A stretch of 12,873 nt of DNA. It comes from JAMBLL01 sp036985935 (GTDB lineage: Bacteria > Actinomycetota > Acidimicrobiia > Spongiisociales > UBA5794). Within the stretch, counting starts at the first letter, position 1. Each line of letters starts with the position of its first letter. The notes below the pieces were generated by a model. That model saw only the letters and a program-made list of their open reading frames with translations, was not told the DNA's origin and made no database searches. The translations under genes and the position numbers were made by a program. Positions 7,344-12,873 of the stretch are shown here, piece by piece. The stretch spans positions 1-12,873 of the forward strand of contig BTQP01000039.1 in the NCBI GenBank assembly GCA_036985935.1. The letters run 5' to 3'.

Positions 7344-7926
7344 GGCGGGCAGGGTAGTGAGCCCTCGTCAGAGCAGGGAACGAGTCAAGGTGTTCGGGTG
7401 TGTCGATGTCTACCGAGAGCTGTGGGGATACGAAGACCTTCGCCAGCGGCTCTGCTGCGAGGTGACGATGAAAGGATCCGGTACCGTAGGAGAACGGGAA
7501 TCTGCCGTATCCGCAGATCACGGTTGTGCCGCCATCGTGGCTCGGAACGATGACCGTGCTGTTGATGGCCGCCCGCGCGACACCGGCGATCGCCGCCGAC
7601 GTCACGAGAGGAAGGTCGGCATGGATGACCATCCAGGGTTTGTCGCCGCCGCACGCGATCCCAGCTCCCGCGGCGGCCGATAGCCCAGAACCTGGATCGT
7701 CACATACGGAAAGCCCACGGCCGACCGCCCACCGCCACACGTCGTCAGAAGCGGTGACGACGAGCGTCCGTAGCCCCGCGTCAGCCGTTGCTGCCACGAC
7801 GCGTTCCGCGAGAACTCTTGCCAGCGACGAGCGTTCTTGTGGTGAAAGGACCGGTGCAAGTCGCGTCATACCGTGAAAGCCACGGATGGGCACAACCGCA
7901 ACCACATCACGGATGTGGTCAACCAT
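7324..7926 (-). CDS. cofC: CofC/FbiD-like 2-phospholactate/PEP guanylyltransferase homologue
   Basis: This 200-residue protein is related to CofC/FbiD, which transfer GMP (guanylate) from GTP to 2-phospho-L-lactate or phosphoenolpyruvate in coenzyme F420 synthesis. It shows TRLAPVLSPQER (21-32), the metal-binding aspartate in HADLPLV (D104), DGGTT (131-135), the substrate loop YGTGSFHRH (147-155) and VDIDTPEHL (172-180). All of these align with FbiD. The N-terminal segment is unusual: FbiD has VK-x6-KTRL, but here the corresponding residues are I14 and M20, so both lysines expected to contact the nucleotide are missing. The protein may be inactive, or act on another nucleotide or acceptor. 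It sits inside an import/catabolism-like operon rather than next to fbiA/fbiB. Its ATG overlaps the stop of the VOC gene by 8 nt, and its end overlaps the deacetylase gene. Confidence 0.75.
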   Translation of the reverse strand: MVDHIRDVVAVVPIRGFHGMTRLAPVLSPQERSSLARVLAERVVAATADAGLRTLVVTASDDVWRWAVGRGLSVCDDPGSGLSAAAGAGIACGGDKPWMVIHADLPLVTSAAIAGVARAAINSTVIVPSHDGGTTVICGYGRFPFSYGTGSFHRHLAAEPLAKVFVSPQLSVDIDTPEHLDSFPALTRAHYPARHGNEPR

Positions 7927-8371
7927 GGTCTTCCGGGAACTCCGCGAGTTGGATCAACACCCCGTGTGCGCTGCGAGGATGCACAAAGGCCTCCTTCCAT
8001 GCGGGGTGACTGTCGTCGAACCCGGTGATCGTGAAACCGAGACGCCGTGCCGCCGCGACTGCCTCGTCGAGCTTGTGCACCTTGAACGTCAGGTGATGGA
8101 GGCCTTCACCGCGTGTGTTGATGAAACGTCGAAGGAAGTTCTCCGGATCAGCGTCGACCGGTTCGATCAACTCGAGTTTTCCGCCACCGGGCAACGAGAA
8201 TTGTGCCCACGCGAATCCTCCGCGCCGACTCTCGCCTCCGGCGATCCGCTGTCCGCCGATGAGCGAGATAAGCGGCTGGCTTGTCTCGATGTCTTTCACT
8301 GCGACGGAGACATGATCGAACGCCTCTATGTGTGTTTCGAGCTGTTCTTGCGCAAGCTCCGGCTCCGTCAT
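7919..8371 (-). CDS. VOC-superfamily protein, methylmalonyl-CoA epimerase-like
   Basis: This 150-residue protein has two beta-alpha-beta-beta-beta modules of the vicinal-oxygen-chelate fold. Candidate metal ligands are H20 (FDHVSVAV), E67 or E70 (GGKLELIEP), H92/H93 (GLHHLTF) and Q141/E144 (GVLIQLAE). The overall pattern, with an early DHV, a central ELIEP, GxGLHHLTF, then AWKEAFVHP before the last strand, is that of methylmalonyl-CoA epimerases and relatives. In the epimerases I know the fourth ligand is Glu in (I/V)EL. Here the position is Q141, so epimerase, lyase and dioxygenase-like roles all remain open. The ATG at 8371 overlaps the permease stop as ATGA, and this fixes the start. The same reading frame stays open upstream to 9112, but that part is antisense to the permease and not real. 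Confidence 0.8.
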   Translation of the reverse strand: MTEPELAQEQLETHIEAFDHVSVAVKDIETSQPLISLIGGQRIAGGESRRGGFAWAQFSLPGGGKLELIEPVDADPENFLRRFINTRGEGLHHLTFKVHKLDEAVAAARRLGFTITGFDDSHPAWKEAFVHPRSAHGVLIQLAEFPEDHG

Positions 8372-9177
8372 GGTGTTGCGATTCTTCGTTCGTACCACTG
8401 CAACAGGACGCTGAGCGAGACCGTGAGAACGAGGTACATAGCAGCGAGGACCATGAGTCCGGCAAAGAACTGAAAGTTGCCTCCGGTCCAGAGTTTCATC
8501 ATCTGGGTGATCTCGCGGACTGCCAGGATCGACACAAGCGACGAGTCCTTCAGCAGAGCGATGAGGTCGTTGCCGAGCGCCGGCATAACGTTCTTGATGG
8601 CCTGTGGCCAGACGATCAGTCGGAACACGTGCCTCTTGCTGAGACCCATCGACATCCCGGCCTCGCGTTGACCGATGTTTACGGACTCGATGCCGGCGCG
8701 GAACACCTCGGCGATGAACGCTGCGTAGATCAATCCGACTGCAACGGTGGTCTTGACCGTGTTCGAGGCAAGAAACGACTGCGGTTTGATTCCGATGAGC
8801 GACACGAATTCCGGCCAGATCACGAGTCCCACGAAAAAGATCGTGACGAGAACGGGGACTCCCCGGATCAGCTCGATGTAGAACATCGCAAGGTTCCGGA
8901 GAATGGTGTTTTTCGACATGCGCCCGAGGGACACGACGAGGCCCACGATCATCGCGATGACGAACCCGCCAAGGGTCACGACGAGCGTGAGCCTCAGCCC
9001 GTCCTTGATGAACAGGAAACCATCGCTCCACGTGTCGTCCGTGAGAATCTTGAAAACTGGGTAAGCGATAACCGCGACGATGCCGAGGAACCACCAGGGA
9101 AAGCCAGACCATTCGTACCGGATCTTCGAACCTGGTGGTGTCGGATCGGTACCGACCGCTGTATCGAGCGTTGTCAT
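8368..9177 (-). CDS. amino-acid ABC transporter permease (HisM/GlnP type)
   Basis: This 269-residue inner-membrane permease belongs to the polar amino acid uptake family. A hydrophilic N-terminus (1-26) is followed by hydrophobic spans at about 27-45, 62-84, 97-121, 142-160, 195-222 and 235-259. The cytoplasmic EAA loop that docks on the ATPase is clear: EAGMSMGLSKRHVFRLIVWP at 172-191. It is followed by PALGNDLIALLKDSSLVS, a strong signature of this family. GAGG at the RBS lies about 6 nt before the ATG at 9177. The gene lies 114 nt downstream of the binding-protein gene, with a hairpin between, and its stop overlaps the VOC start by 4 nt. Such permeases can act as homodimers or with a second permease; no second permease and no GlnQ-like ATPase is encoded in the window. 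Confidence 0.92.
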   Translation of the reverse strand: MTTLDTAVGTDPTPPGSKIRYEWSGFPWWFLGIVAVIAYPVFKILTDDTWSDGFLFIKDGLRLTLVVTLGGFVIAMIVGLVVSLGRMSKNTILRNLAMFYIELIRGVPVLVTIFFVGLVIWPEFVSLIGIKPQSFLASNTVKTTVAVGLIYAAFIAEVFRAGIESVNIGQREAGMSMGLSKRHVFRLIVWPQAIKNVMPALGNDLIALLKDSSLVSILAVREITQMMKLWTGGNFQFFAGLMVLAAMYLVLTVSLSVLLQWYERRIATP

Positions 9178-9234
9178 GTTGTCCTCGCTGTCGATGGGTG
9201 AAATGTAGTTCGATTCGACGACGAAGTCTTTAAC

Positions 9235-9269
9235 GAAGAAGAGGCCGGGCGGTGCCCGACCCCTTCTTC
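9235..9269 (-). promoter_or_regulatory. stable hairpin between binding-protein and permease genes
   Basis: The arms 9235-9250 and 9254-9269 are complementary over 16 positions with two mismatches (GAAGAAG pairs with CTTCTTC, and CCGGGC pairs with GCCCG plus its neighbour) around a 3-nt loop at 9251-9253. It begins about 22 nt past the TAG of the binding-protein gene on the minus-strand transcript. No run of U follows (the next bases are GTTAAAG), so it looks less like a full terminator than a leaky terminator or a 3'-end RNA stabiliser. Such an element would raise the amount of binding protein relative to permease, a common arrangement in ABC importer operons. Confidence 0.6.
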
Positions 9270-9291
9270 ATCGAATACGGAGTTGGAAGAT

Positions 9292-10056
9292 CTATCCCTC
9301 GAATTCGAGGAACCACTCTGTGATGAGGTCGTCCATCGTTCCATCCGCTTTCATGTCCGCGATTGCGCCGTTGATCTTGGCCTTCCATTCGGAATCCTTC
9401 GGGAAAGCGAACCCGAGTGGGTCGGACTGAAGGTCGTCCGGAAGCAGGCGAAGCTGGTCGGTGCTTACGCCGAGATATCCCGAACCCGCGACGTCGTCGA
9501 TGATGATCGCATCGACATCACCAGCGATGAGACCCTGAACTGCGACTGCGAACTGTTCGTACGCATCGATGCGATCGATACCGCCGAGCAGCTCTTCACC
9601 GAGCTCGAAGTTCGTTGTACCGACCTGGGTGCCAAGGCGGTAGTCACCATCGAGGAACTGTTGAAGATTGCCGAAACGGCTTTCATCGTTGCGAACCATG
9701 AGCTTCTGGATCGTCGTCATGTACGGATCCGAGAAGTCCAAAGTGGCTTTGCGCTCTTCAGTGATCGATATGCCGTCCGCTGCGACGTCGTAGACCCCAT
9801 CTGCGGTCTCAACCAACACCGCAGGCCAGCCAGCCTCGACCATGACGGGTGTGCAACCGATGCGGTCGCATATCTCCTCGAAGATGTCGTAGTCGAACCC
9901 TACGGCGTCGTTGCTGGCGTCGATGAAGTTGAACGGGGTGTACGCGTTTTCAACGCCGACCCTGATCTCGCCCAGATCCTCACCGCTGCTGCTACATGCC
10001 GTGGCGACCAAGGCAAGCGCCAAGACCAAGACGACCAGTCGTATAGTTGTTTTCAT
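9292..10056 (-). CDS. amino-acid-type ABC transporter solute-binding lipoprotein
   Basis: This 254-residue extracellular binding protein of the SBP_bac_3 family is anchored by a lipid. The signal peptide MKTTIRLVVLVLALALVATA ends at a lipobox with C21, followed by a short Ser-rich linker. Family motifs are AYTPFNFID (38-46), GFDYDIFEEI (53-62), DGISITEERKATLDFSDPY (94-112), with R102 in the place that normally binds the ligand carboxylate, and LGTQVGTTN (141-149). These point to a polar amino acid or similar small zwitterion; the exact ligand is not predictable. The ATG at 10056 is chosen for the signal peptide and the GAAGGG RBS upstream. The frame remains open to 10308, but that extension overlaps pyk antisense. 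It is first in the operon, and its message likely continues into the permease gene. Confidence 0.92.
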   Translation of the reverse strand: MKTTIRLVVLVLALALVATACSSSGEDLGEIRVGVENAYTPFNFIDASNDAVGFDYDIFEEICDRIGCTPVMVEAGWPAVLVETADGVYDVAADGISITEERKATLDFSDPYMTTIQKLMVRNDESRFGNLQQFLDGDYRLGTQVGTTNFELGEELLGGIDRIDAYEQFAVAVQGLIAGDVDAIIIDDVAGSGYLGVSTDQLRLLPDDLQSDPLGFAFPKDSEWKAKINGAIADMKADGTMDDLITEWFLEFEG

Positions 10057-10093
10057 GTGATAGCCCTTCGTTGTGTGCGCTTTCGCCTCCAAT

Positions 10094-10122
10094 ACGGTAC
10101 TCCTTCTGGCGCGCTTCTGAAA
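10094..10122 (-). promoter_or_regulatory. candidate promoter of the transporter operon
   Basis: On the minus strand TTTCAG (10122-10117) and TACCGT (10099-10094) are 17 nt apart. TACCGT fits TANNNT and would start transcription about 30 nt before the ATG at 10056, leaving room for the GAAGGG RBS. The 129-nt divergent gap (10057-10185) must also hold the pyk promoter. On the plus strand TAAGGT at 10173-10178 ends 7 nt before the pyk ATG. It could be either a leaderless -10 or, through its AAGG, a weak RBS. Confidence 0.3.
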
Positions 10123-10185
10123 GCTGACGGGTTCCCGACGAACGGGTGCGAAAGTCTTCTCAGGCTGTGTCCTAAGGTTGGCGAC

Positions 10186-11619
10186 ATGCACCGCAAGACG
10201 AAGATCATCGCCACACTCGGTCCTGCAACGTCTTCGCCGGAGATGATCGAGAAGTTGATCCACCGGGGTATGAACGTGGCTCGCCTCAATTTTTCCCACG
10301 GTGACCATGCAGATCAGCAGCTCCGGTACGATCTGGTGCGCCAGATATCTTCTGATCTCGGCGTGCCCGTCGCGATCATGCAGGACATCCAGGGACCAAA
10401 GATTCGCGTGGGCACATTCGACGATGGTTCGGTTGTGCTCGAGCAGGGTTCAACCGTGCATCTCCATCCTGGCGCTGGCGACGGCGATGCCGAGAACGTC
10501 TACATCGCGTATCTCGACGATGTGCACATGAAGGTCGACGGCAAGATCGTGCTCTCCGACGGCCTCATCGAGTTGGTCGCTACCGAAGTGTCGTCTGAAG
10601 GGATCATCGCAACGGTGACAGGTGGTGGACTTCTGCGGGATCACAAGGGAGCGGCTTTCCCTGGAGCGACTACCGAGATCCCGGTCGTCACTCCCAAGGA
10701 TGATGAGGATCTCACCTTCGGCGCACAGCTTGGCGTCGATCTCGTCGCAGCATCGTTCGTGAACACCGCGCGTGACATCCGGTCGGTCCGTGACCGTGTC
10801 GGGTTGACTCCCATCATCGCAAAGATCGAGACGGCGCTTTGTTACATGAACCTCGATCGCATTCTCGAGGAAGCTGCAGGAGCGATGGTTGCGCGCGGCG
10901 ATCTTGGCGTGGAGCTATCGATCCAGTCCGTGCCACGCGCCCAGAGCGAGATCGTCCACGCGACGAATGCTGCGGGCAAGGTGTCGATCGTCGCAACTGA
11001 AATGCTCGAGTCGATGATCCATAGTCCGCGGCCGACCAGAGCGGAGGTGTCGGATGTGTATCGATCCGTGCTCGACGGCACAGACGCCGTGATGCTGTCT
11101 GCGGAAACGGCTGTCGGCGACTATCCGACGAGGGCGGTGCGCCTGATGGCCGATATCTGCGTCGAGGCTGAATCATCGAAGGAATACGGAAGGGCTGCGG
11201 ACATATCGAACCTGGCTCATGGTGCGGCCTTTGCATCCGCAACGGCTGAGGCGTCGGTGGATACCGCAGACAGGCTGGGCATTGCCACGATCGTGGCGTT
11301 CACGGAATCCGGCACCACTGCACGGCTGCTCTCGAAGTACCGGCCCCACGCCCACATCTTTGCGTTCACCCCCGACGAGTCGACATATCGGAGAATGGCT
11401 TTGTACGGGGGTGTCACCTCCATCCTGCTCGACAGGGTCCGCTCGACGGATGAGATGATCTCCGCAGCGGAAATGGAGTTGCTGCGCAGGAACCTCGTTG
11501 AGCATGGGGAGGGTCTTGTCATGGTCGCAGGTGTTCCCCCGAATCAGCGGGCGTCGACCAACCTGATGAAACTCCACGTGGTTGGTTCCGGAGACACCCT
11601 GGCGCCTGACTCGGTGTGA
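10186..11619 (+). CDS. pyk: pyruvate kinase
   Basis: This 477-residue enzyme converts phosphoenolpyruvate and ADP to pyruvate and ATP, the last step of glycolysis, in the cytoplasm. It is full length for a bacterial pyruvate kinase without the extra C-terminal PEP-utiliser domain. Residues seen are RLNFSHG (33-39; R33, N35, S37, H38), QDIQGPKIRVG (66-76, with K72), a B-domain at about 77-165, PKDDEDL (170-176), GVDLVAASFV (183-192), the catalytic lysine and metal glutamate in IAKIE (K213, E215), ARGDLGVEL (236-244) and the signature VATEMLESMI-x2-PRPTRAEVSDV. The last 140 residues form the allosteric C-domain. The ATG at 10186 begins MHRKTKIIATLGPAT, the normal family start. The frame is open upstream to 9283, but that stretch is antisense to the binding-protein gene and is rejected. 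Confidence 0.96.
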   Translation: MHRKTKIIATLGPATSSPEMIEKLIHRGMNVARLNFSHGDHADQQLRYDLVRQISSDLGVPVAIMQDIQGPKIRVGTFDDGSVVLEQGSTVHLHPGAGDGDAENVYIAYLDDVHMKVDGKIVLSDGLIELVATEVSSEGIIATVTGGGLLRDHKGAAFPGATTEIPVVTPKDDEDLTFGAQLGVDLVAASFVNTARDIRSVRDRVGLTPIIAKIETALCYMNLDRILEEAAGAMVARGDLGVELSIQSVPRAQSEIVHATNAAGKVSIVATEMLESMIHSPRPTRAEVSDVYRSVLDGTDAVMLSAETAVGDYPTRAVRLMADICVEAESSKEYGRAADISNLAHGAAFASATAEASVDTADRLGIATIVAFTESGTTARLLSKYRPHAHIFAFTPDESTYRRMALYGGVTSILLDRVRSTDEMISAAEMELLRRNLVEHGEGLVMVAGVPPNQRASTNLMKLHVVGSGDTLAPDSV

Positions 11620-11636
11620 CATCCCTTGGTTTCTCA

Positions 11637-11653
11637 GCGATGGGTATCATCGC
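11637..11653 (+). other. short inverted repeat after pyk
   Basis: GCGATG-GGTAT-CATCGC is a perfect 6-bp stem with a 5-nt loop, starting 17 nt after the pyk stop. No U-tract follows, so it is not a clear Rho-independent terminator. TATCAT (11645-11650), which overlaps it, matches five of six -10 bases and could instead begin transcription of the next gene. Its best upstream -35 (TTGGTT at 11626-11631) is only 13 nt away, too close for a standard promoter. Confidence 0.35.
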
Positions 11654-11677
11654 CTCTCATCACCCAAGGAGGGCCCG

Positions 11678-11980
11678 TTGGGCCAGCGGATCGAAATCGA
11701 GAGTTCCCAGGTCGTTGACAGTTCGGTAATTCTGGCGACGAACCGGAGCTTGACCGGAACGAAAGGTGAGGGGTATGCCACTGCGTCGGATGCCACTGCG
11801 TCCGGCACCTTCGCTGGCGGGCTCGCCGCTGATCTGTTCGAATCGGACGACTCGGTGTCTCGGGTGTACATCGAGTCGAACGTTGCCGTCATTCAGAGAG
11901 ACGGCGGGTGGTCTGATGACGTCCTCTCAGCAACCGAGGCCGTCGTCGAGGAGTTCTTCCTCTTTTACCCCGCCGTGTGA
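11678..11980 (+). CDS. Nfu/NifU N-terminal-domain-like protein
   Basis: This is a 100-residue protein starting with TTG, placed 4 nt after a strong RBS, AAGGAGGG (11666-11673). A longer reading from ATG 11582 would overlap pyk by 38 nt and bury the RBS, so it is rejected. The pattern of an N-terminal strand pair (IEIESSQVVDSSVILATNRSL), then LAADLFESDDSVSRVYIES, then VAVIQRDGGWSDDVLSATEAVVEEF resembles the Nfu_N fold: LF-x4-V-x2-V-x5-VTV, then W and a final helix. Nfu_N accompanies Fe-S cluster scaffold domains, but this protein has no cysteine at all. It cannot ligate a cluster itself, and its role is unknown. Residues 33-42 are a doubled 5-codon unit (YATASDATAS). Family assignment is by eye and moderate. 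Confidence 0.6.
   Translation: MGQRIEIESSQVVDSSVILATNRSLTGTKGEGYATASDATASGTFAGGLAADLFESDDSVSRVYIESNVAVIQRDGGWSDDVLSATEAVVEEFFLFYPAV
11773..11802 (+). repeat. 15-bp tandem duplication inside the Nfu_N-like gene
   Basis: Two adjacent 15-bp units (gtatgccactgcgtc at 11773-11787, ggatgccactgcgtc at 11788-11802) differ at one base and share 13 consecutive identical bases. The duplication keeps the frame and produces ATAS twice in residues 34-42, in a predicted loop before the LAADLF helix. It looks like a recent slippage or duplication event. Confidence 0.85.
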
Positions 11981-12005
11981 TCAACTGTCCCGCTGAGGAT
12001 TTCTC

Positions 12006-12873
12006 CTAGGGGAATGTGCCAACGTTGAGCGTTATCGTCGATCCCGGCGTTATCCACTCGCCCCTGGCAGGGTTCTGGGACAATACGATGTTGTCCTTCG
12101 ACGCATCGGTCACCGTTTCTAGCTGTTTCGCAGCGAGCATGCCGATGTCGGACAAGGTCGCGAGGGCCTGCTCCCACGTCTGTCCTGTGACGGATGGTAT
12201 CTGAAGCGGACAGTTGATCGGCTCGCCCGTAACCTCGCACGGGTGCACGATGTATTTCGTCGTGAGTGGTCGATACCGCCATACGAGCTGGAGGTCGATC
12301 TCCTGCCGTCCATCTGGATAGGTGACGATGCGATCCACGCGCTGGAGATACCCGTCGATCCCGTTTCGTTCTTTGACCTTCTGGCCCGGCCGCAGCTTGC
12401 CCTCGGTGTCGGCTACGAGCTCATCCTCGGCTTCAACGATACTTTCGCGTTCAGCGGTGTCGGATGTGCATTTCTTGCCCCCGTTGTTGCCGAACATCCT
12501 CACGGTGATACTCGTACTCCTGAACGAGGTCTTGATGATGACGGGAAAATCAGTGTCGTTGCGAAACCGGATGTCTGGCCTTGGAAAGCCGAGTGTCGCT
12601 TCGCGACCGGATGGATATCTCTTGAACGACAACGAATGCGGCTGGTGTTCTACGTCTTCGAGACAGGAAAAGAAGACGGCATTGAACAGCGTCGTCCCGA
12701 ACTGACTCACGCCTCCTCCGATGTTCGCAGGGCTATCGCAGCAGTACGGCTGTCCGTTGATGATCGCAGGAGCCGCGACGTATCCCTTCTCCAGTGTCCG
12801 GATACCGACCTCGTCGTTGATGGACCAGTCGTCACCCGGAAGGACGACGGCTCCGTCGACGTCCTTCGCCATT
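12006..12873 (-). CDS. VanW-family protein with C-terminal PASTA domain (N-terminus outside window)
   Basis: The last 288 codons of a larger gene are present. The frame runs off the window edge, so the ATG at 12872 is probably internal. The VanW domain is clear: PGDDWSINDEVG (12-23), GYVAAP (30-35), the core IGGGVSQFGTTLFNAVFF (51-68), HQPHSLSFKRYPSGREATL (76-94), and DIRFRNDTDFPVII (100-113). Residues about 222-287 form a PASTA domain (IPSVTGQTWEQALATL, SQNPARGEWITPGSTITLNVG), a module that binds peptidoglycan stem peptides or beta-lactams in other proteins. Actinobacterial members are usually secreted or membrane-anchored, and their function is poorly known; they are not diagnostic of vancomycin resistance. 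Cysteines C44/C45, C70, C135, C212 and C221 suggest extracellular disulfides. The gene is convergent with the Nfu_N-like gene, 25 nt apart. Confidence 0.88.
   Translation of the reverse strand, partial: MAKDVDGAVVLPGDDWSINDEVGIRTLEKGYVAAPAIINGQPYCCDSPANIGGGVSQFGTTLFNAVFFSCLEDVEHQPHSLSFKRYPSGREATLGFPRPDIRFRNDTDFPVIIKTSFRSTSITVRMFGNNGGKKCTSDTAERESIVEAEDELVADTEGKLRPGQKVKERNGIDGYLQRVDRIVTYPDGRQEIDLQLVWRYRPLTTKYIVHPCEVTGEPINCPLQIPSVTGQTWEQALATLSDIGMLAAKQLETVTDASKDNIVLSQNPARGEWITPGSTITLNVGTFP

Noticed and set aside
8372..9112. Upstream extension of the VOC gene frame (to 397 aa)
   Set aside because: The extension overlaps the permease gene in another frame on the same strand and is Arg/His-rich without any pattern. 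The VOC domain starts at the ATG at 8371, coupled to the permease stop.
8281..9201. 306-codon plus-strand frame opposite the permease gene
   Set aside because: Highly charged, repetitive Asp/Glu/His/Arg composition typical of the reverse complement of a membrane-protein gene, and no recognisable domain.
9283..10185. N-terminal extension of the pyruvate kinase frame by 301 codons
   Set aside because: It is antisense to the solute-binding lipoprotein gene, and pyruvate kinase begins normally at MHRKTKIIATLGP from the ATG at 10186.
10057..10308. N-terminal extension of the binding-protein frame
   Set aside because: It is antisense to the start of pyk and would bury the signal peptide and lipobox inside the protein.
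12006..12873. Vancomycin-resistance determinant
   Set aside because: VanW-domain proteins are common in bacteria without resistance, and no vanH/A/X or vanR/S-like gene is in the window.

Overview
The window looks like a chromosomal segment of an actinobacterium. Base composition is moderately GC-rich and GTG/TTG starts occur. The SLH repeats have the 'GITxGC...YCP..VTRxQMAxFL' form that I associate with Acidimicrobiia and related deep-branching Actinomycetota. There is also a CofC-type (coenzyme F420) protein, a PIG-L deacetylase and a PASTA-tailed VanW protein. The assignment to Acidimicrobiia is an inference from protein style; no rRNA or other marker gene is present. I saw no tRNA, CRISPR array or insertion sequence, and the density is ordinary for a bacterial chromosome.

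Layout. 1-150 is the 3' end of a GNAT acetyltransferase of the TacT-like toxin type. 309-1955 (+) encodes an exported protein with three N-terminal SLH repeats and a right-handed beta-helix region. 2060-3358 (+) is a CPA1-type cation:proton antiporter, whose start is fixed by a near-perfect ribosome binding site. 3393-4106 (-) is a short-chain dehydrogenase that appears to be leaderless. 4226-5449 (+) is an orphan UgpC/MsmX-type sugar-importer ATPase.

From 10056 down to 5458, all on the minus strand, runs a tightly packed block in this order: solute-binding lipoprotein, membrane permease (polar amino acid type), VOC-fold protein (methylmalonyl-CoA epimerase-like), CofC-like nucleotidyltransferase, PIG-L/LmbE deacetylase, saccharopine/lysine dehydrogenase-like protein. 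Downstream of the permease the genes overlap by 4, 8 and about 20 nt and then are 8 nt apart, so they are probably one translationally coupled operon. A strong hairpin sits between the binding protein and the permease. The importer lacks its own ATPase in the window.

Pyruvate kinase (10186-11619, +) diverges from this operon. It is followed by a 100-residue protein resembling the Nfu/NifU N-terminal domain (11678-11980, +). Convergent to that is the 3' part of a VanW-family gene with a C-terminal PASTA domain (12006 to the window edge, -).

The most interesting element is the six-gene minus-strand operon. It couples uptake of a polar amino-acid-like solute to an epimerase/lyase-fold enzyme, a CofC homologue that lacks the two N-terminal lysines I would expect, a metal-dependent deacetylase and an amino-acid dehydrogenase-like oxidoreductase. 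I do not recognise this combination as a described pathway. The substrate cannot be read from the sequence.
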